A stretch of DNA of 64,000 nt from NCBI GenBank assembly GCA_963784805.1, contig CAWASR010000008.1:682001-746000 (forward strand). Direction: 5' to 3'. This document shows positions 44,563 through 52,836 of the stretch, one piece after another. The notes beneath the pieces were generated by a model. It ran no database searches and was not told the DNA's origin. It saw only the letters and a list, made by a program, of their open reading frames with translations. The position numbers and the translations under genes were made by a program. Within the stretch, counting starts at the first letter, position 1. Every line of letters begins with the position of its first letter. The stretch comes from Roseiarcus sp963784805. GTDB taxonomy: Bacteria > Pseudomonadota > Alphaproteobacteria > Rhizobiales > Beijerinckiaceae.

Positions 44563-45596
44563 ACGCGAACCCGACCAAAGACTCGGCCGCCCGCGGACAG
44601 TCTTTCGTCCTTGGCCTCAACCCTTACGGCCTGACCTATCATCTCGGACTGCAAGGCGCGGGCGGCCCGCGCGCCAATCCAAAGGGGGCGGGCCTCGAAG
44701 GCTTCATCGCCGTTGCGGCGGAACTCGGCGCCAGGACGCTCGAAATCTTCGATCCGTGGCTGCGGGATCTGAGCGACACAGAGCTGCGCGCGCTCGGCGA
44801 TCGGCTCGCCGAGCTCGGCATGACGCCCATTGTGAGCTCGGGGCTCATGATGGGGCCGTTCGAGAGCGCGTTGCGCTCTGCGCGAACGCTCGACGCGGCA
44901 ACGATCCGCTATGGCCTGACCACAGTCCTTTGCGGCGATCGCCATGCGCTCGGCGCCGGCTGGCCTGAACTCGTCGGCGCCGTGCGCGCCGCGCTCGCCG
45001 ACCGTGGCCCCCGCGCGTTCGACGAGGGGAGAGTTCTGGCGATTGAAAACCATCAGGATTTCGGCAGCGATGAACTGGTCGACTTCTGCAATTCGACCCG
45101 GGGAGTCGGAATTTGCCTCGACACCGGCAACGCCTTTCCGGTCGCCGAGGCGCCGCTCGACTTCACCCGCCGCGTCGCCCCGCATGTGCGCCATGTCCAT
45201 CTAAAGGACTACCGGGCGCAGTTCACCGATGAAGGCTATCGTCTTGTGCGCTGCGCGATCGGCGACGGCGCTGTCCCCTTGGCCGCGATGCTCGACGCGC
45301 TTGCGGCGCATCACCCCAAATTGACCGCCGTGCTCGAGCCGGGAGCGCTCGAGGCCCGGCACGTGCGGCTGCTGAGACCCGAGTGGTGGACCTTCTACCC
45401 GCCGAAGCCTGCGCCGGCGCTAGCGGCGTGTCTCGCGGCTGCGCGCGTCAACCGCCTCGCCGACGACGCCGACTATCGCACGCCTTGGGAGCGCGGCGAT
45501 GACGACGCGATCGCAGCCTACGAACTGGCGATGATCCGCCGCAGCGCCGAAAACATGCGCGCGATCGGCCTTGCCGCCGAGCACCAGGGAGACTGA
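44559..45596 (+). CDS. Sugar phosphate isomerase/epimerase family (AP endonuclease 2 TIM barrel)
   Basis: A 345-residue Xyl_isomerase-like TIM-barrel protein. Metal-ligand positions are suggested by LAIENHQDF (Glu), CLDTGNAF (Asp), HVHLKDY (His) and LEPGAL (Glu), the usual four sites of this family. The family includes epimerases, isomerases and dehydratases of sugars and sugar acids, so the exact reaction is open. It lies between two SDR genes in the sugar operon with 4-bp and 3-bp junctions, implying an intermediate step in the same pathway. The N-terminal GLNPYGLTYHLGLQ is distinct from better-known members. Confidence 0.8.
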   Translation: MNANPTKDSAARGQSFVLGLNPYGLTYHLGLQGAGGPRANPKGAGLEGFIAVAAELGARTLEIFDPWLRDLSDTELRALGDRLAELGMTPIVSSGLMMGPFESALRSARTLDAATIRYGLTTVLCGDRHALGAGWPELVGAVRAALADRGPRAFDEGRVLAIENHQDFGSDELVDFCNSTRGVGICLDTGNAFPVAEAPLDFTRRVAPHVRHVHLKDYRAQFTDEGYRLVRCAIGDGAVPLAAMLDALAAHHPKLTAVLEPGALEARHVRLLRPEWWTFYPPKPAPALAACLAAARVNRLADDADYRTPWERGDDDAIAAYELAMIRRSAENMRAIGLAAEHQGD

Positions 45597-45599
45597 CGC

Positions 45600-46409
45600 A
45601 TGACCAAGGAACTCAGCGGCAAGACGGCGTTCGTCACCGGCTCGGGGCGCGGGCTCGGGCGCGTGATGGCCGAGCGGCTGGCCGAACTCGGGGCGGATGT
45701 CGCCATCCATGACCTTACCTCGACCGCGCCGGCCAAGTATGGCGAGGCGCCCGATCTCGACGCCGTCGCCAAGGAGATCTCGCGCCACGGCGGCCGTGTC
45801 GCGGCGGTCACCGGCAACATTGGCGACAAGTCAGCGGTCGCCGCGATGAAAGCCGAGATCGAAGCCAAGCTCGGGACGGTCAACATTCTGGTCAATTGCG
45901 CCGGCGGCGACATCGGCGCCTCCGGCGGCAAGCCCGATCCTAACGACGCGCTCGGCATTCCGCTGGAGGACATCAAGGCCCTGACCGAAAACAACTTGTA
46001 CGGCACCATTCTGGTGTGCCAGGCGTTCGTGCCGCCGATGGTGATGTCGGGGGGCGGCTCGGTGATCAACATCGCGTCGGCGGCTGCGCATTTCGGCGTG
46101 ACGAACGGGGTCATCTACGCCGCGCTAAAGGCGGCCGTGGTCCATTATACGCGCTGCCTTGCAAAGGAACTCCAGACCGAGGGCGTGCGCATCAACGCGG
46201 TAAGCCCGGGCGCGACCAAAACGGCGCGATTCCAGGCGACCCGGATCGTCGAGCCGGCGAAGATGGATTCCTCGGGCAAGTCCATGGTCCGCTACGCCGA
46301 GCCGGCCGAGATCGCCGATGCGGTGGCGTTCCTCGCGAGTCCGAGAAGCAAGTTCATCAACGGTCAGGTCCTGCGAGTCGACGGCGGAGAGACGCTGTTT
46401 CCCGGGTGA
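45600..46409 (+). CDS. SDR family NAD(P)-dependent oxidoreductase, last catabolic gene of sugar operon
   Basis: A 269-residue classical SDR: cofactor motif TGSGRGLGRVM, NCAGGDIGASGG, catalytic Ser in INIASAAAHFG, catalytic Tyr/Lys in YAALKAAVV, and RINAVSPGATKTARF then a C-terminal NGQVLRVDGGETLF. The extended loop after NCAGGDIG (PDPNDALGIPLEDI) is typical of a subgroup found in sugar and sugar-alcohol catabolic operons. It probably oxidises a hydroxyl of a sugar acid or polyol downstream of the first dehydrogenase; the substrate is not readable. Confidence 0.87.
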   Translation: MTKELSGKTAFVTGSGRGLGRVMAERLAELGADVAIHDLTSTAPAKYGEAPDLDAVAKEISRHGGRVAAVTGNIGDKSAVAAMKAEIEAKLGTVNILVNCAGGDIGASGGKPDPNDALGIPLEDIKALTENNLYGTILVCQAFVPPMVMSGGGSVINIASAAAHFGVTNGVIYAALKAAVVHYTRCLAKELQTEGVRINAVSPGATKTARFQATRIVEPAKMDSSGKSMVRYAEPAEIADAVAFLASPRSKFINGQVLRVDGGETLFPG

Positions 46410-46455
46410 ATCCAACGCCAGCAGGGCGAGACCTTTGCAAGCGGCGGGGGCGGCG

Positions 46456-46947
46456 ATGGGCGAGGTCGAGCGATTGATCCGCGCGGCTGCGGTCGAGGTG
46501 CGTCTCGAAGCGCCGGACAGCGCCGACGCGCGCTGGTGTCTTGCGCAATATTACCGTGAACTCGACGAGCGTTTCGAGGCCGGCTTCGACCCCGCGCGGG
46601 GCAACGCGGGCGGCGACGAGCAAATGATTCCGCCGGTCGGTTTTTTCGTCGTCGCGCGGCTGGATGCCGAGCCCGTCGGCTGCGGCGGGCTCAAGCGCGA
46701 GTCGGGTTCGACTGGCGAGATCAAGCGCATTTGGACGGCTCCGCCGGCGCGCGGGCTCGGGGTCGCGCGCAAAATGCTGCGGGCGCTCGAAGGCGTCGCC
46801 CGGGAGCAGGGGCTCAAGACGCTGCGTCTCGACACCAACCGGGCGCTGAAAGAGGCGCACGGATTCTATCGCAGCGCCGGATACCAGGAGATCGCGCGAT
46901 ACAACGACAATCCCTACGCGCATCACTGGTTCGAGAAGCATCTGTAG
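46456..46947 (+). CDS. GNAT family N-acetyltransferase
   Basis: A 163-residue GNAT enzyme. The acetyl-CoA pyrophosphate loop is RGLGVARKML (Q/R-x-x-G-x-A pattern, about 99-108), preceded by GEIKRIWTAPPA and followed by LKTLRLDTNRALKEAHGFYRSAG with the usual late tyrosine. The substrate is unknown. The start was set at the ATG at 46456, 46 bp after the SDR stop; the frame is open further upstream within the SDR gene but in a different frame from it. It may be a passenger of the sugar operon. Confidence 0.85.
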   Translation: MGEVERLIRAAAVEVRLEAPDSADARWCLAQYYRELDERFEAGFDPARGNAGGDEQMIPPVGFFVVARLDAEPVGCGGLKRESGSTGEIKRIWTAPPARGLGVARKMLRALEGVAREQGLKTLRLDTNRALKEAHGFYRSAGYQEIARYNDNPYAHHWFEKHL

Positions 46948-47048
46948 CGCACCGGCCGTGAGCCCGGGTCGCGATATCGGCGAGGCTCGCTCTTCCGTAC
47001 CCGCGGCGACGAGCGCATCTTGGTCGTCATCGCCATCGGCGGCGCAAG

Positions 47049-47162
47049 TCAATAACCGACGCCGGCGGCGTCTGCGTATGAAGGGGCGAGAGAAATGGTG
47101 ACGCTGGCAGCCGCTCCGCAACCGATCGTCAGAACCACGAGAAGGACCAACAGCTTCAGCAT
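47049..47162 (-). CDS. Small exported or membrane peptide (37 aa)
   Basis: A short frame preceded by a strong GGGAGGTGGAGG site 5 to 10 bases before its ATG. The peptide starts with a long hydrophobic run (MLKLLVLLVVLTIGCGAAAS) containing one cysteine in a lipobox-like position (TIGC), and ends PSYADAAGVGY. The SYADAAG(V/F)GY tail seems familiar from tiny conserved Hyphomicrobiales proteins, but I cannot confirm that. It stands alone between the GNAT and an SDR gene. If real, it is a small membrane or lipoprotein. Confidence 0.5.
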   Translation of the reverse strand: MLKLLVLLVVLTIGCGAAASVTISLAPSYADAAGVGY

Positions 47163-47356
47163 CCTTGCCTCCACCTCCCGCCGCCGCCCTGGCCTTCTTC
47201 GGGAGGGGCCTCAGGGGCTGCGCTCGACGCCAATCGCGCCGTTGATCAGGAGGGTCGCATAACCACGCTGGGCGCGATGTGAGCCGCGTCACGCCGCGCG
47301 TCCGGCCTTTCAAGAGCGCGGTTCAACCTGGCCAAAACGCATCGCGCCCGACGCCC

Positions 47357-48112
47357 CTATCCCCGCCCCACGAACGGCATCTTGGTCGCCATGATCGTGA
47401 TCGAGAGAACGTTGGTCGAAAGCGGCAGGCCCGCCATGTGGACGATCGCGGCGGCGACCTCCTCAACATCCATCATCGGCTCGACCGCGATGCGTCCGTC
47501 GGCCTGCGGAACCCCTTGCGTCTGCTTGTAGGCCATTTCCGTCAGCGCGTTGCCGATATCGATCTGGCCGCAGGCGATGTCGTGGGCGCGCCCGTCGAGG
47601 GCGATCGATTTGGTGAGACCCGTGATCGCGTGCTTGGTCGCGGTATAGGGCGCGGAGTTGGGCCGCGGGACGTGGGCCGAGATCGAGCCGTTGTTGATGA
47701 TCCGCCCGCCGCGCGGTTGCTGGCGCTTCATCAGGGAGAACGCGCCCTGAGCGCACAGGAACGCGCCATTGAGATTGACGTCGACCACCGCCTTCCATTG
47801 GGCGTAAGTCAGTTCGTCGAGCGGCACGGCGGGCGCGCCAAGCCCGGCGTTATTGAACAGGAGATCGAGCCGGCCGAAGCCCTGTTCGATCGCCGCGAAC
47901 AGTCCCTTCACCGCTTGCGGATCGCCGACGTCGCACGGCGCGGCGAGCGCCCGCCGCCCGATCGCCTCGATCTCGCCGGCGGCCTTGTCCAAAACTTCGC
48001 GCCGGCGGCCGACGAGCGCCACGTTCCAGCCGGCGCGCGCCAGCGCCAGCGCCGTCGCCTTGCCGATCCCGGCGCCTCCGCCGGTCACCAGCGCAAACCG
48101 TTCGCTGTCCAT
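47357..48112 (-). CDS. SDR family oxidoreductase
   Basis: A 251-residue classical SDR: cofactor motif GGGAGIGKATA, FNNAGLGAPA, catalytic Ser in INNGSISAHVP, catalytic Tyr/Lys in YTATKHAI, and the C-terminal AGLPLSTNVLSITIMATKMPF shared by a subgroup of 3-ketoacyl-reductase-like SDRs. The ATG at 48112 has a GGGAGG site, so upstream frame extension was rejected. It lies 17 bp from the EamA transporter on the same strand, likely co-transcribed. The substrate is unknown. Confidence 0.88.
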   Translation of the reverse strand: MDSERFALVTGGGAGIGKATALALARAGWNVALVGRRREVLDKAAGEIEAIGRRALAAPCDVGDPQAVKGLFAAIEQGFGRLDLLFNNAGLGAPAVPLDELTYAQWKAVVDVNLNGAFLCAQGAFSLMKRQQPRGGRIINNGSISAHVPRPNSAPYTATKHAITGLTKSIALDGRAHDIACGQIDIGNALTEMAYKQTQGVPQADGRIAVEPMMDVEEVAAAIVHMAGLPLSTNVLSITIMATKMPFVGRG

Positions 48113-48129
48113 CGTTCCTCCCTTTTGCA

Positions 48130-49005
48130 CTACAAGATTCTTTCCATGCGCAGTTCCGGCGCCATGCGCCAGAGCGCGGCGGCGAGCACGAACGCGCCGC
48201 CGAGGATCGTCGCCGCGCCCGGATTCTCGCCGAAGGCAAGAAACACCCATATCGGCCCGAGCACAACGTCGAGCAGGCTGATGAGGCCGGCTTCGGCCGA
48301 GGGGATCAGCTTCGCGCCCTCCATGAACAGCACGAAGGCGAGACCGATCGTCGTCAGGCCGAACGCGGAGAGAACCGCCAGATCATAGAGGCCGAGCGGC
48401 GGATGGGGCGAGTTTGCGAGGCCGAACAGGCCGGAGCCGAGAGCGCCGAGCCCGTTGACGGCGATCATCGAGGCCATCGGCTGACGGCGCTGCAAAACGA
48501 CCATGCCGGCGAAGCTCAGCGTCATCAGGGCCGACAGCGCCTCGCCGACGAGGCGGCCAGACCCGAGGCCGGACGCGACCATGATCACGACGCCGGCCAG
48601 CGCCACGCCGGAAGCGACGAGCGTGCGCGGCGAGACGGGCTCGCGATTGACGAGAAAGCCGATCGCCGCAGCGACGAAGGGCAGCGTCGCATAGATCACC
48701 ATGACGTCGGCGATCGTGGTCGTCATCACCGAGGCCGTGTAGGCGGAGATCGCGATCATCGCCAATAGGGCGACCAGCGGCGACAGCGGGCCGAAGCCGA
48801 ACGGATTGTCGAGACGGCCGCGTCGCCATTCGATGAAACCGACGACCGAAATCGAGATCGAACCGAACAGCGCCCGCCAGCCAAGCACGGTCCAGACGTC
48901 GAGATGGGCGAGGAGGCGGGCGAACAGACCCGCCAGGCTCCACAGCACCGCCGCGATCAGAACCAGCAGCACGCCGCGCCGGCGCGCGGACCTTTCGCCC
49001 GGCAC
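48130..49005 (-). CDS. EamA/DMT family transporter
   Basis: A 291-residue inner-membrane protein with ten predicted helices from two EamA repeats (first: LLVLIAAVLWSLAGLFARLL; second half starting near ALSALMTLSFAGMVVLQRR). PFVAAAIGFLVNREPVSPRTL and GLISLLDVVLGPIWVFLAFGE are the conserved end-of-repeat stretches of drug/metabolite exporters. The GTG start at 49005 has an AGGAGAC site. It precedes the SDR gene, so it may export or import that enzyme's substrate or product; this is inference. Confidence 0.9.
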   Translation of the reverse strand: MPGERSARRRGVLLVLIAAVLWSLAGLFARLLAHLDVWTVLGWRALFGSISISVVGFIEWRRGRLDNPFGFGPLSPLVALLAMIAISAYTASVMTTTIADVMVIYATLPFVAAAIGFLVNREPVSPRTLVASGVALAGVVIMVASGLGSGRLVGEALSALMTLSFAGMVVLQRRQPMASMIAVNGLGALGSGLFGLANSPHPPLGLYDLAVLSAFGLTTIGLAFVLFMEGAKLIPSAEAGLISLLDVVLGPIWVFLAFGENPGAATILGGAFVLAAALWRMAPELRMERIL

Positions 49006-49087
49006 GGGGACCGTCTCCTGATCGCTTGGGCTTCAATAAGGAACGATAGGAGGATTCGGCCGCTCTTGCCAAATCCGGCGTGAAAGC

Positions 49088-50118
49088 TCAGCGCGGCGGA
49101 GGCGCGATCTGCGCCGCCCGGGACGCAGGCTGCTGCGCCCGCAACCCCTGAAACACGCGCGCGATCCGCCAGCCGGAGCGCGCGAACGGCCTTACGCAAT
49201 TGCCGGCGGCGGAGCGGAAGAGCGCGTTCTCCTCGCCGACGCCGAAGACGATCGGTTCGCGCGTCTTCGTCGGAACGCAGAGGGTGCCGAACGCCCAGTC
49301 CCATAAGGCCAGTGAATAGCCGAGATTGCGGTCGAAATGCTGCGGATTGTCGGAGTGGTGAATCTGATGATGCGCCGGGCTCTGCAGGATGCGGCCGGCC
49401 GCCCCGGTGAAGGCGATCCACATGTGGCTGTGGCGCAGGTGGCCGTAGGTGATGAGGAACAGCATTAAGAGAATATTGCCGTTCAGAAGCGTGAAGGGCC
49501 GGACGCCGGGTCCGAAGACATAAGTCATGACGCCGAACACCAGACCGGTCGAAAGACCGATCAGGTTGACGAAGGCCAGGATCTCTACCGGGTGCTGGCG
49601 CAGTTCGGTGAAGGTCGTCATCACCTCGGCGGAATGGTGGACCTTGTGAAACTCCCACAGCGCCGGGATCTTGTGGAACAGATAGTGGGCGAACCAGTAG
49701 GCGAACTCATAGGCCAGAAGTTGCAGCACGGTCGCCATCGTCAGCACAGTCCAGGCCGGCCATGGCGTCGGCGCGTGCGCGCCAAAAGCGCCGATGAGGC
49801 CGGCGTCGATCCGGTCGCGCCAGTAAAAGAGGCCGAAGCCCAGCATGCCGTAAGCGGACGCGAGAATAACGCCGTTCAGCGCCCACAGACGCATGTCCAC
49901 CAGCGAGGACGGGTGCAGGACGATGCGCCTGGCGAAGATCGAGCGCACGAAGCCTCTGACGCTGAGGCGCCGCCCGCGCGCCGCCGGCGGCTGGCGTAAT
50001 AGAGCGCCGTGGCGATCAGCGCGCCGCCGAGCGCAGGCGCGCCATAGGCCGAGGCGGGACCGAATGTCTCCAGGACCGCGCTCTGGAGCGAGGTCCAGAT
50101 CGCCACGAGGCCGGGCAC
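49088..50118 (-). pseudogene. Sterol desaturase / fatty acid hydroxylase family protein, frame broken
   Basis: A di-iron membrane hydroxylase whose C-terminal part is certain: histidine boxes HYLFHK, HKVHH and HHQIHH (HX3H, HX2HH, HX2HH) and several helices. The N-terminus, from a GTG at 50118 with a perfect GGAGGT site, reads PGLVAIWTSLQSAVLETFGP and continues to about 49985 in one frame. The rest, starting RRLSVRGFVRSIFARR, is in another. One missing base within the GC-run around 49970-49990 would join RRRAG to RRLSV. As given, the protein made from the GTG would stop after 80 residues. Confidence 0.82.
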
Positions 50119-50260
50119 GGACGCACCTCCTTGCTGTTTTCAAAAAATGCTGGAGGAGCCTAGCGCACCAGGCTTCCCAAATGGTTAGGATGACTGGCAA
50201 AGTCCTGCTTTCGTCGCGATCGGACGATCGGCGGCGAAGCGCTTTATCTCCCTGCGGATA

Positions 50261-50521
50261 GTGGCGATCAACTTGGGCGCGGAGCGGCCGCCGAGCGGCG
50301 GCGGTCTCATCGCTTTCTTTCTTGGCGTCAGCCTCGCCGCGGTCGTCAATGCGGCGATCATCTGGTTCGCCTATCGCTCGGCCGACCGAGTGACCAGCCT
50401 GCTGGGCGCAAGCGCGCGCCTGATCGTCGTGCGGCTGTCGGCGTTCCTTTTGATGTGCATCGGCGTGCAGATTCTCGTGACCGCGATGGGATATCTGGTC
50501 GCGAAATGGCGGGTCATTTGA
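50261..50521 (+). pseudogene. MarC-family C-terminal fragment (probable remnant)
   Basis: An 86-residue membrane frame resembling only the last third of MarC/UPF0056 proteins, notably ASARLIVVRLSAFLLMCIGV followed by QILV, after a helix ending FAYRSADRVTSLLG. Upstream, the same frame is open but lacks the family's N-terminal helices and the PLAxPLxAGPG motif. Either the gene is decayed or this is a short membrane protein in its own right. It starts from a GTG. It is convergent with the xylulokinase gene. Confidence 0.45.
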
Positions 50522-50842
50522 GGCGCCTTCCATTGTCTTCTGAAAAACCGACAATTTCTTGCCAGGCGGCTGGATTCGTGTTTTCCTCTTCGATGAGCCG
50601 CCGCGAAGACGCTGACGGCGCATGGCCCGGCGCATCCGGGGAGGCGACAGCGGCCGGGGCGGAGTAAAGGCGGCGGAAGGGTATTTATATTTGGAATCGT
50701 GTGCAACTCATTGAAAAATCACGATTCACGGAAATAAAATGCTTTCTTTTCCTTCCCTTTTATTTTCTTTTGCTTCCCCTTTTACTTTCCTTTCCTTCCC
50801 CCGGGCTTGCGATAATTTCCACCGTCAAAAGCGAAACCCGCG
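50522..50842. other. Gene-free stretch with repeat relative, hairpin and polypyrimidine tract
   Basis: It contains a diverged relative of the dispersed repeat (GACAAT at 50550, CGTGTTTTCCTCTTCGATGA at 50578-50597, CAGCGGCC near 50648, TTTGGAATC at 50690). A perfect 8-bp hairpin GAATCGTG / CACGATTC is at 50694-50727. A 61-base run of C/T with only three purines is at 50742-50802. It lies between the MarC-like fragment and the end of xylB. The local AT content is far above the window average. Confidence 0.6.
50694..50727. terminator. Hairpin, possible terminator downstream of xylB
   Basis: GAATCGTG and CACGATTC flank an 18-base loop, and outer TTTAT/ATAAA could extend the stem. On the minus strand it lies about 115 bp after the xylB stop and is followed by AT-rich sequence. 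It could end xylB transcription or be part of the repeat. Confidence 0.35.
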
Positions 50843-52345
50843 CTAAGCGCCGCGAGCCGCCTTTTCGGCCTGATAGAGCGCGCGATAGCGCCGGAGGCGC
50901 GGAGCGTGCAGCGCTGCGCGGTCGGGATCGGGCGCGAACGTTCGTTGGGCTGCGGGACGCAGGCAAACCGTCGCGACGTCGCCGGCCCCGGCCGCGAGCA
51001 TGCCGAGTCGGGCCGCGCCGAGCGCCGCGCCGGCTTCCGCGCCGGCGGCAAGGTCGATCGTCAGGCCGGTCACGTCGGCGATCATCTGCCCCCAGAATTC
51101 CGATCGCGCGCCGCCGCCGACCAGCAGCGGCCGAACCGGCTTCGCTCCCGCGGCGTCGAGCACGTCGACCCCGTCGGCGAACGAGAACGCGACGCCTTCC
51201 ATGACCGCGAACACAAGGGCGTCGGCGCCATGCGAGCCGGTCAGCCCCGCGAACATGCCGGTCGCCTCGGCGTCGTTATGCGGGGTTCGCTCGCCGCTCA
51301 GATAGGGCAGGAAGATTGGGGCCGAGGCGAGGGCCTTGCCCGAGCGCGCGAAAGATTCCGCACCAGCGACCAACTCGCCAATGTCGCGCTCGGACCCGAG
51401 AACGCCGGCGATCCAGGACAGCGCGGATGCGGCCGACAGCGTCACCCCCATGCCGTGCCAACGATGGGGCAACGCGTGACAGAACGCGTGCAGCGTGCGC
51501 TCGGGCAAGCTGACGAAGCGGTCAGTGACCGAAAAAATCACTCCCGACGTCCCCAAGGACACGAACCCCGCCCCGGGCGCCGTCGCGCCTACGCCGATGG
51601 CGGAGGCGGCGTTGTCGCCGCCGCCGCCGGCGATCGGAACCTTGCGCCCCTCGAGGCCCCAGGCCAGTGCGGTCTCGGGCGACAGATGCGCCGAGACTTC
51701 TGATCCCTCGACGAGGGCGGGCATCGCTTCGAGCGAAAGCCCGGTCGCGGCGAGCAGGTCCTCGTCCCAGCGCCGCCGCGCGACGTCGAGCCACAGCGTT
51801 CCCGAGGCGTCGGACATCTCCGAGACCGCGTCGCCCGAGAGGCGCAGGCGCACATAGTCCTTGGGCAGCAGCACCCGCTTGGTCTGCCTGGCGACCGCAG
51901 GCTCGTGGGCCGCGACCCACAGCATCTTGGGCGCGGTGAAGCCTGGCATGGCGAGATTGCCGGTCCGCCGCTCGAGGTCGGGAACGCGGCGCTTGAGCTC
52001 TGCGCACTCCGCAAAGGAGCGGCCGTCGTTCCAAAGAATCGCGGGACGCAGCGGCTTGTCATGGGCGTCGAGCAGGGTCGCCCCATGCATCTGGCCCGAC
52101 AGGCCGATTCCGGCCAGCGCGGCGAATGCGGAAGGCTCGGCGCGGCGGATCGCCGTCGTCGCCGCCTCGACGCCTCGGAGCCAATCCTCCGGCGCCTGCT
52201 CGCTCCACAGGGGTTGCGGGCGCGACACGCTCAGCGGTGCGGAGGCTTCCGCGACCACGCGCTGATCGGCGTCGACGAGCAGCGCCTTGACTGACGAGGT
52301 GCCGATATCGAGTCCGAGAAACGTCTCTTGTCCATGTTGCGCCAT
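50843..52345 (-). CDS. xylB: Xylulokinase
   Basis: A FGGY-family kinase of 500 residues, phosphorylating D-xylulose to xylulose-5-phosphate. The N-terminal ATPase fold has LGLDIGTSSVKALLVD, GIGLSGQMHGATLLD, RPAILWNDGRS and PKDYVRLRLSG. The C-terminal half has GGGGDNAASAIGVG, FVSLGTSGVIF, FLPYLSGERTPHND and LVGGGARSEFWGQMIAD, all typical of xylulokinase rather than glycerol kinase. The ATG at 52345 has a GGGAGGATC site. It is alone on the minus strand, distant from the sugar operon at 39.5-46.4 kb, and no xylA isomerase is in the window. Confidence 0.92.
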   Translation of the reverse strand: MAQHGQETFLGLDIGTSSVKALLVDADQRVVAEASAPLSVSRPQPLWSEQAPEDWLRGVEAATTAIRRAEPSAFAALAGIGLSGQMHGATLLDAHDKPLRPAILWNDGRSFAECAELKRRVPDLERRTGNLAMPGFTAPKMLWVAAHEPAVARQTKRVLLPKDYVRLRLSGDAVSEMSDASGTLWLDVARRRWDEDLLAATGLSLEAMPALVEGSEVSAHLSPETALAWGLEGRKVPIAGGGGDNAASAIGVGATAPGAGFVSLGTSGVIFSVTDRFVSLPERTLHAFCHALPHRWHGMGVTLSAASALSWIAGVLGSERDIGELVAGAESFARSGKALASAPIFLPYLSGERTPHNDAEATGMFAGLTGSHGADALVFAVMEGVAFSFADGVDVLDAAGAKPVRPLLVGGGARSEFWGQMIADVTGLTIDLAAGAEAGAALGAARLGMLAAGAGDVATVCLRPAAQRTFAPDPDRAALHAPRLRRYRALYQAEKAARGA

Positions 52346-52379
52346 GCTGATCCTCCCCGGAGGAGGCGACAATAAACAA

Positions 52380-52407
52380 AAAGCCCCGGCGTTGTCGCCG
52401 GGGCTTT
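52380..52407 (-). terminator. Strong intrinsic terminator of cspA (bidirectional shape)
   Basis: AAAGCCCCGGCG pairs perfectly with CGCCGGGGCTTT around a TTGT loop: a 12-bp stem with A/T ends on both sides. It lies 26 bp after the cspA stop and 35 bp before the xylB ATG on the same strand, so it separates the two transcription units. xylB's own promoter must then lie in the short interval, or xylB depends on readthrough. Confidence 0.85.
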
Positions 52408-52432
52408 CTCATGACGTCGGCCTTTTCCGGAT

Positions 52433-52642
52433 CTATGCGACCTTGAGATTACCCGCCGAGGAGCGGCCGGTGCGCTTGTCGGCGACAATCTCGTATGCAA
52501 GCTTCTGCCCCTCGTTCAGTTCACGCAGGCCCGCGCGCTCGACGGCGCTGATGTGAACGAATACGTCGTTGCCGCCGTCGTCAGGCTGAATGAAGCCGAA
52601 GCCTTTCGTAGCGTTGAACCATTTCACGGTTCCCGTAGCCAT
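52433..52642 (-). CDS. cspA: Cold-shock protein, CspA family
   Basis: A 69-residue single cold-shock domain that binds single-stranded RNA/DNA. RNP1 is KGFGFI (13-18 region) and RNP2 is DVFVHISAV, with the usual start GTVKWFNATKGFG. The ATG at 52642 has an AGGAT site. About 190 bp upstream is gene-free and could hold a long, structured 5' leader, common in this family. It ends at the strong hairpin at 52380-52407. Confidence 0.96.
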   Translation of the reverse strand: MATGTVKWFNATKGFGFIQPDDGGNDVFVHISAVERAGLRELNEGQKLAYEIVADKRTGRSSAGNLKVA

Positions 52643-52836
52643 GAATTCAATCCTGTCAAATTAAGTGAGTGGAGCGGGGGCTTAGGTCGCCAGTCCGCTA
52701 TCAATGCGGAAAGCTTCGTCGGCACGCATCGCAAGACGCGAGGCCACGTCGTCGGCCGAACATCGATGCCACGCCATAGCCAGATAGGGTGATAAAATCA
52801 AGACGTCGCCCGCTGAGGGAGCGACCCGACTCCGGG

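Noticed and set aside
50843..52345. xylB as part of the 39.5-46.4 kb sugar operon
   Set aside because: Opposite strand, more than 4 kb away, with unrelated genes between; any functional link is unproven.
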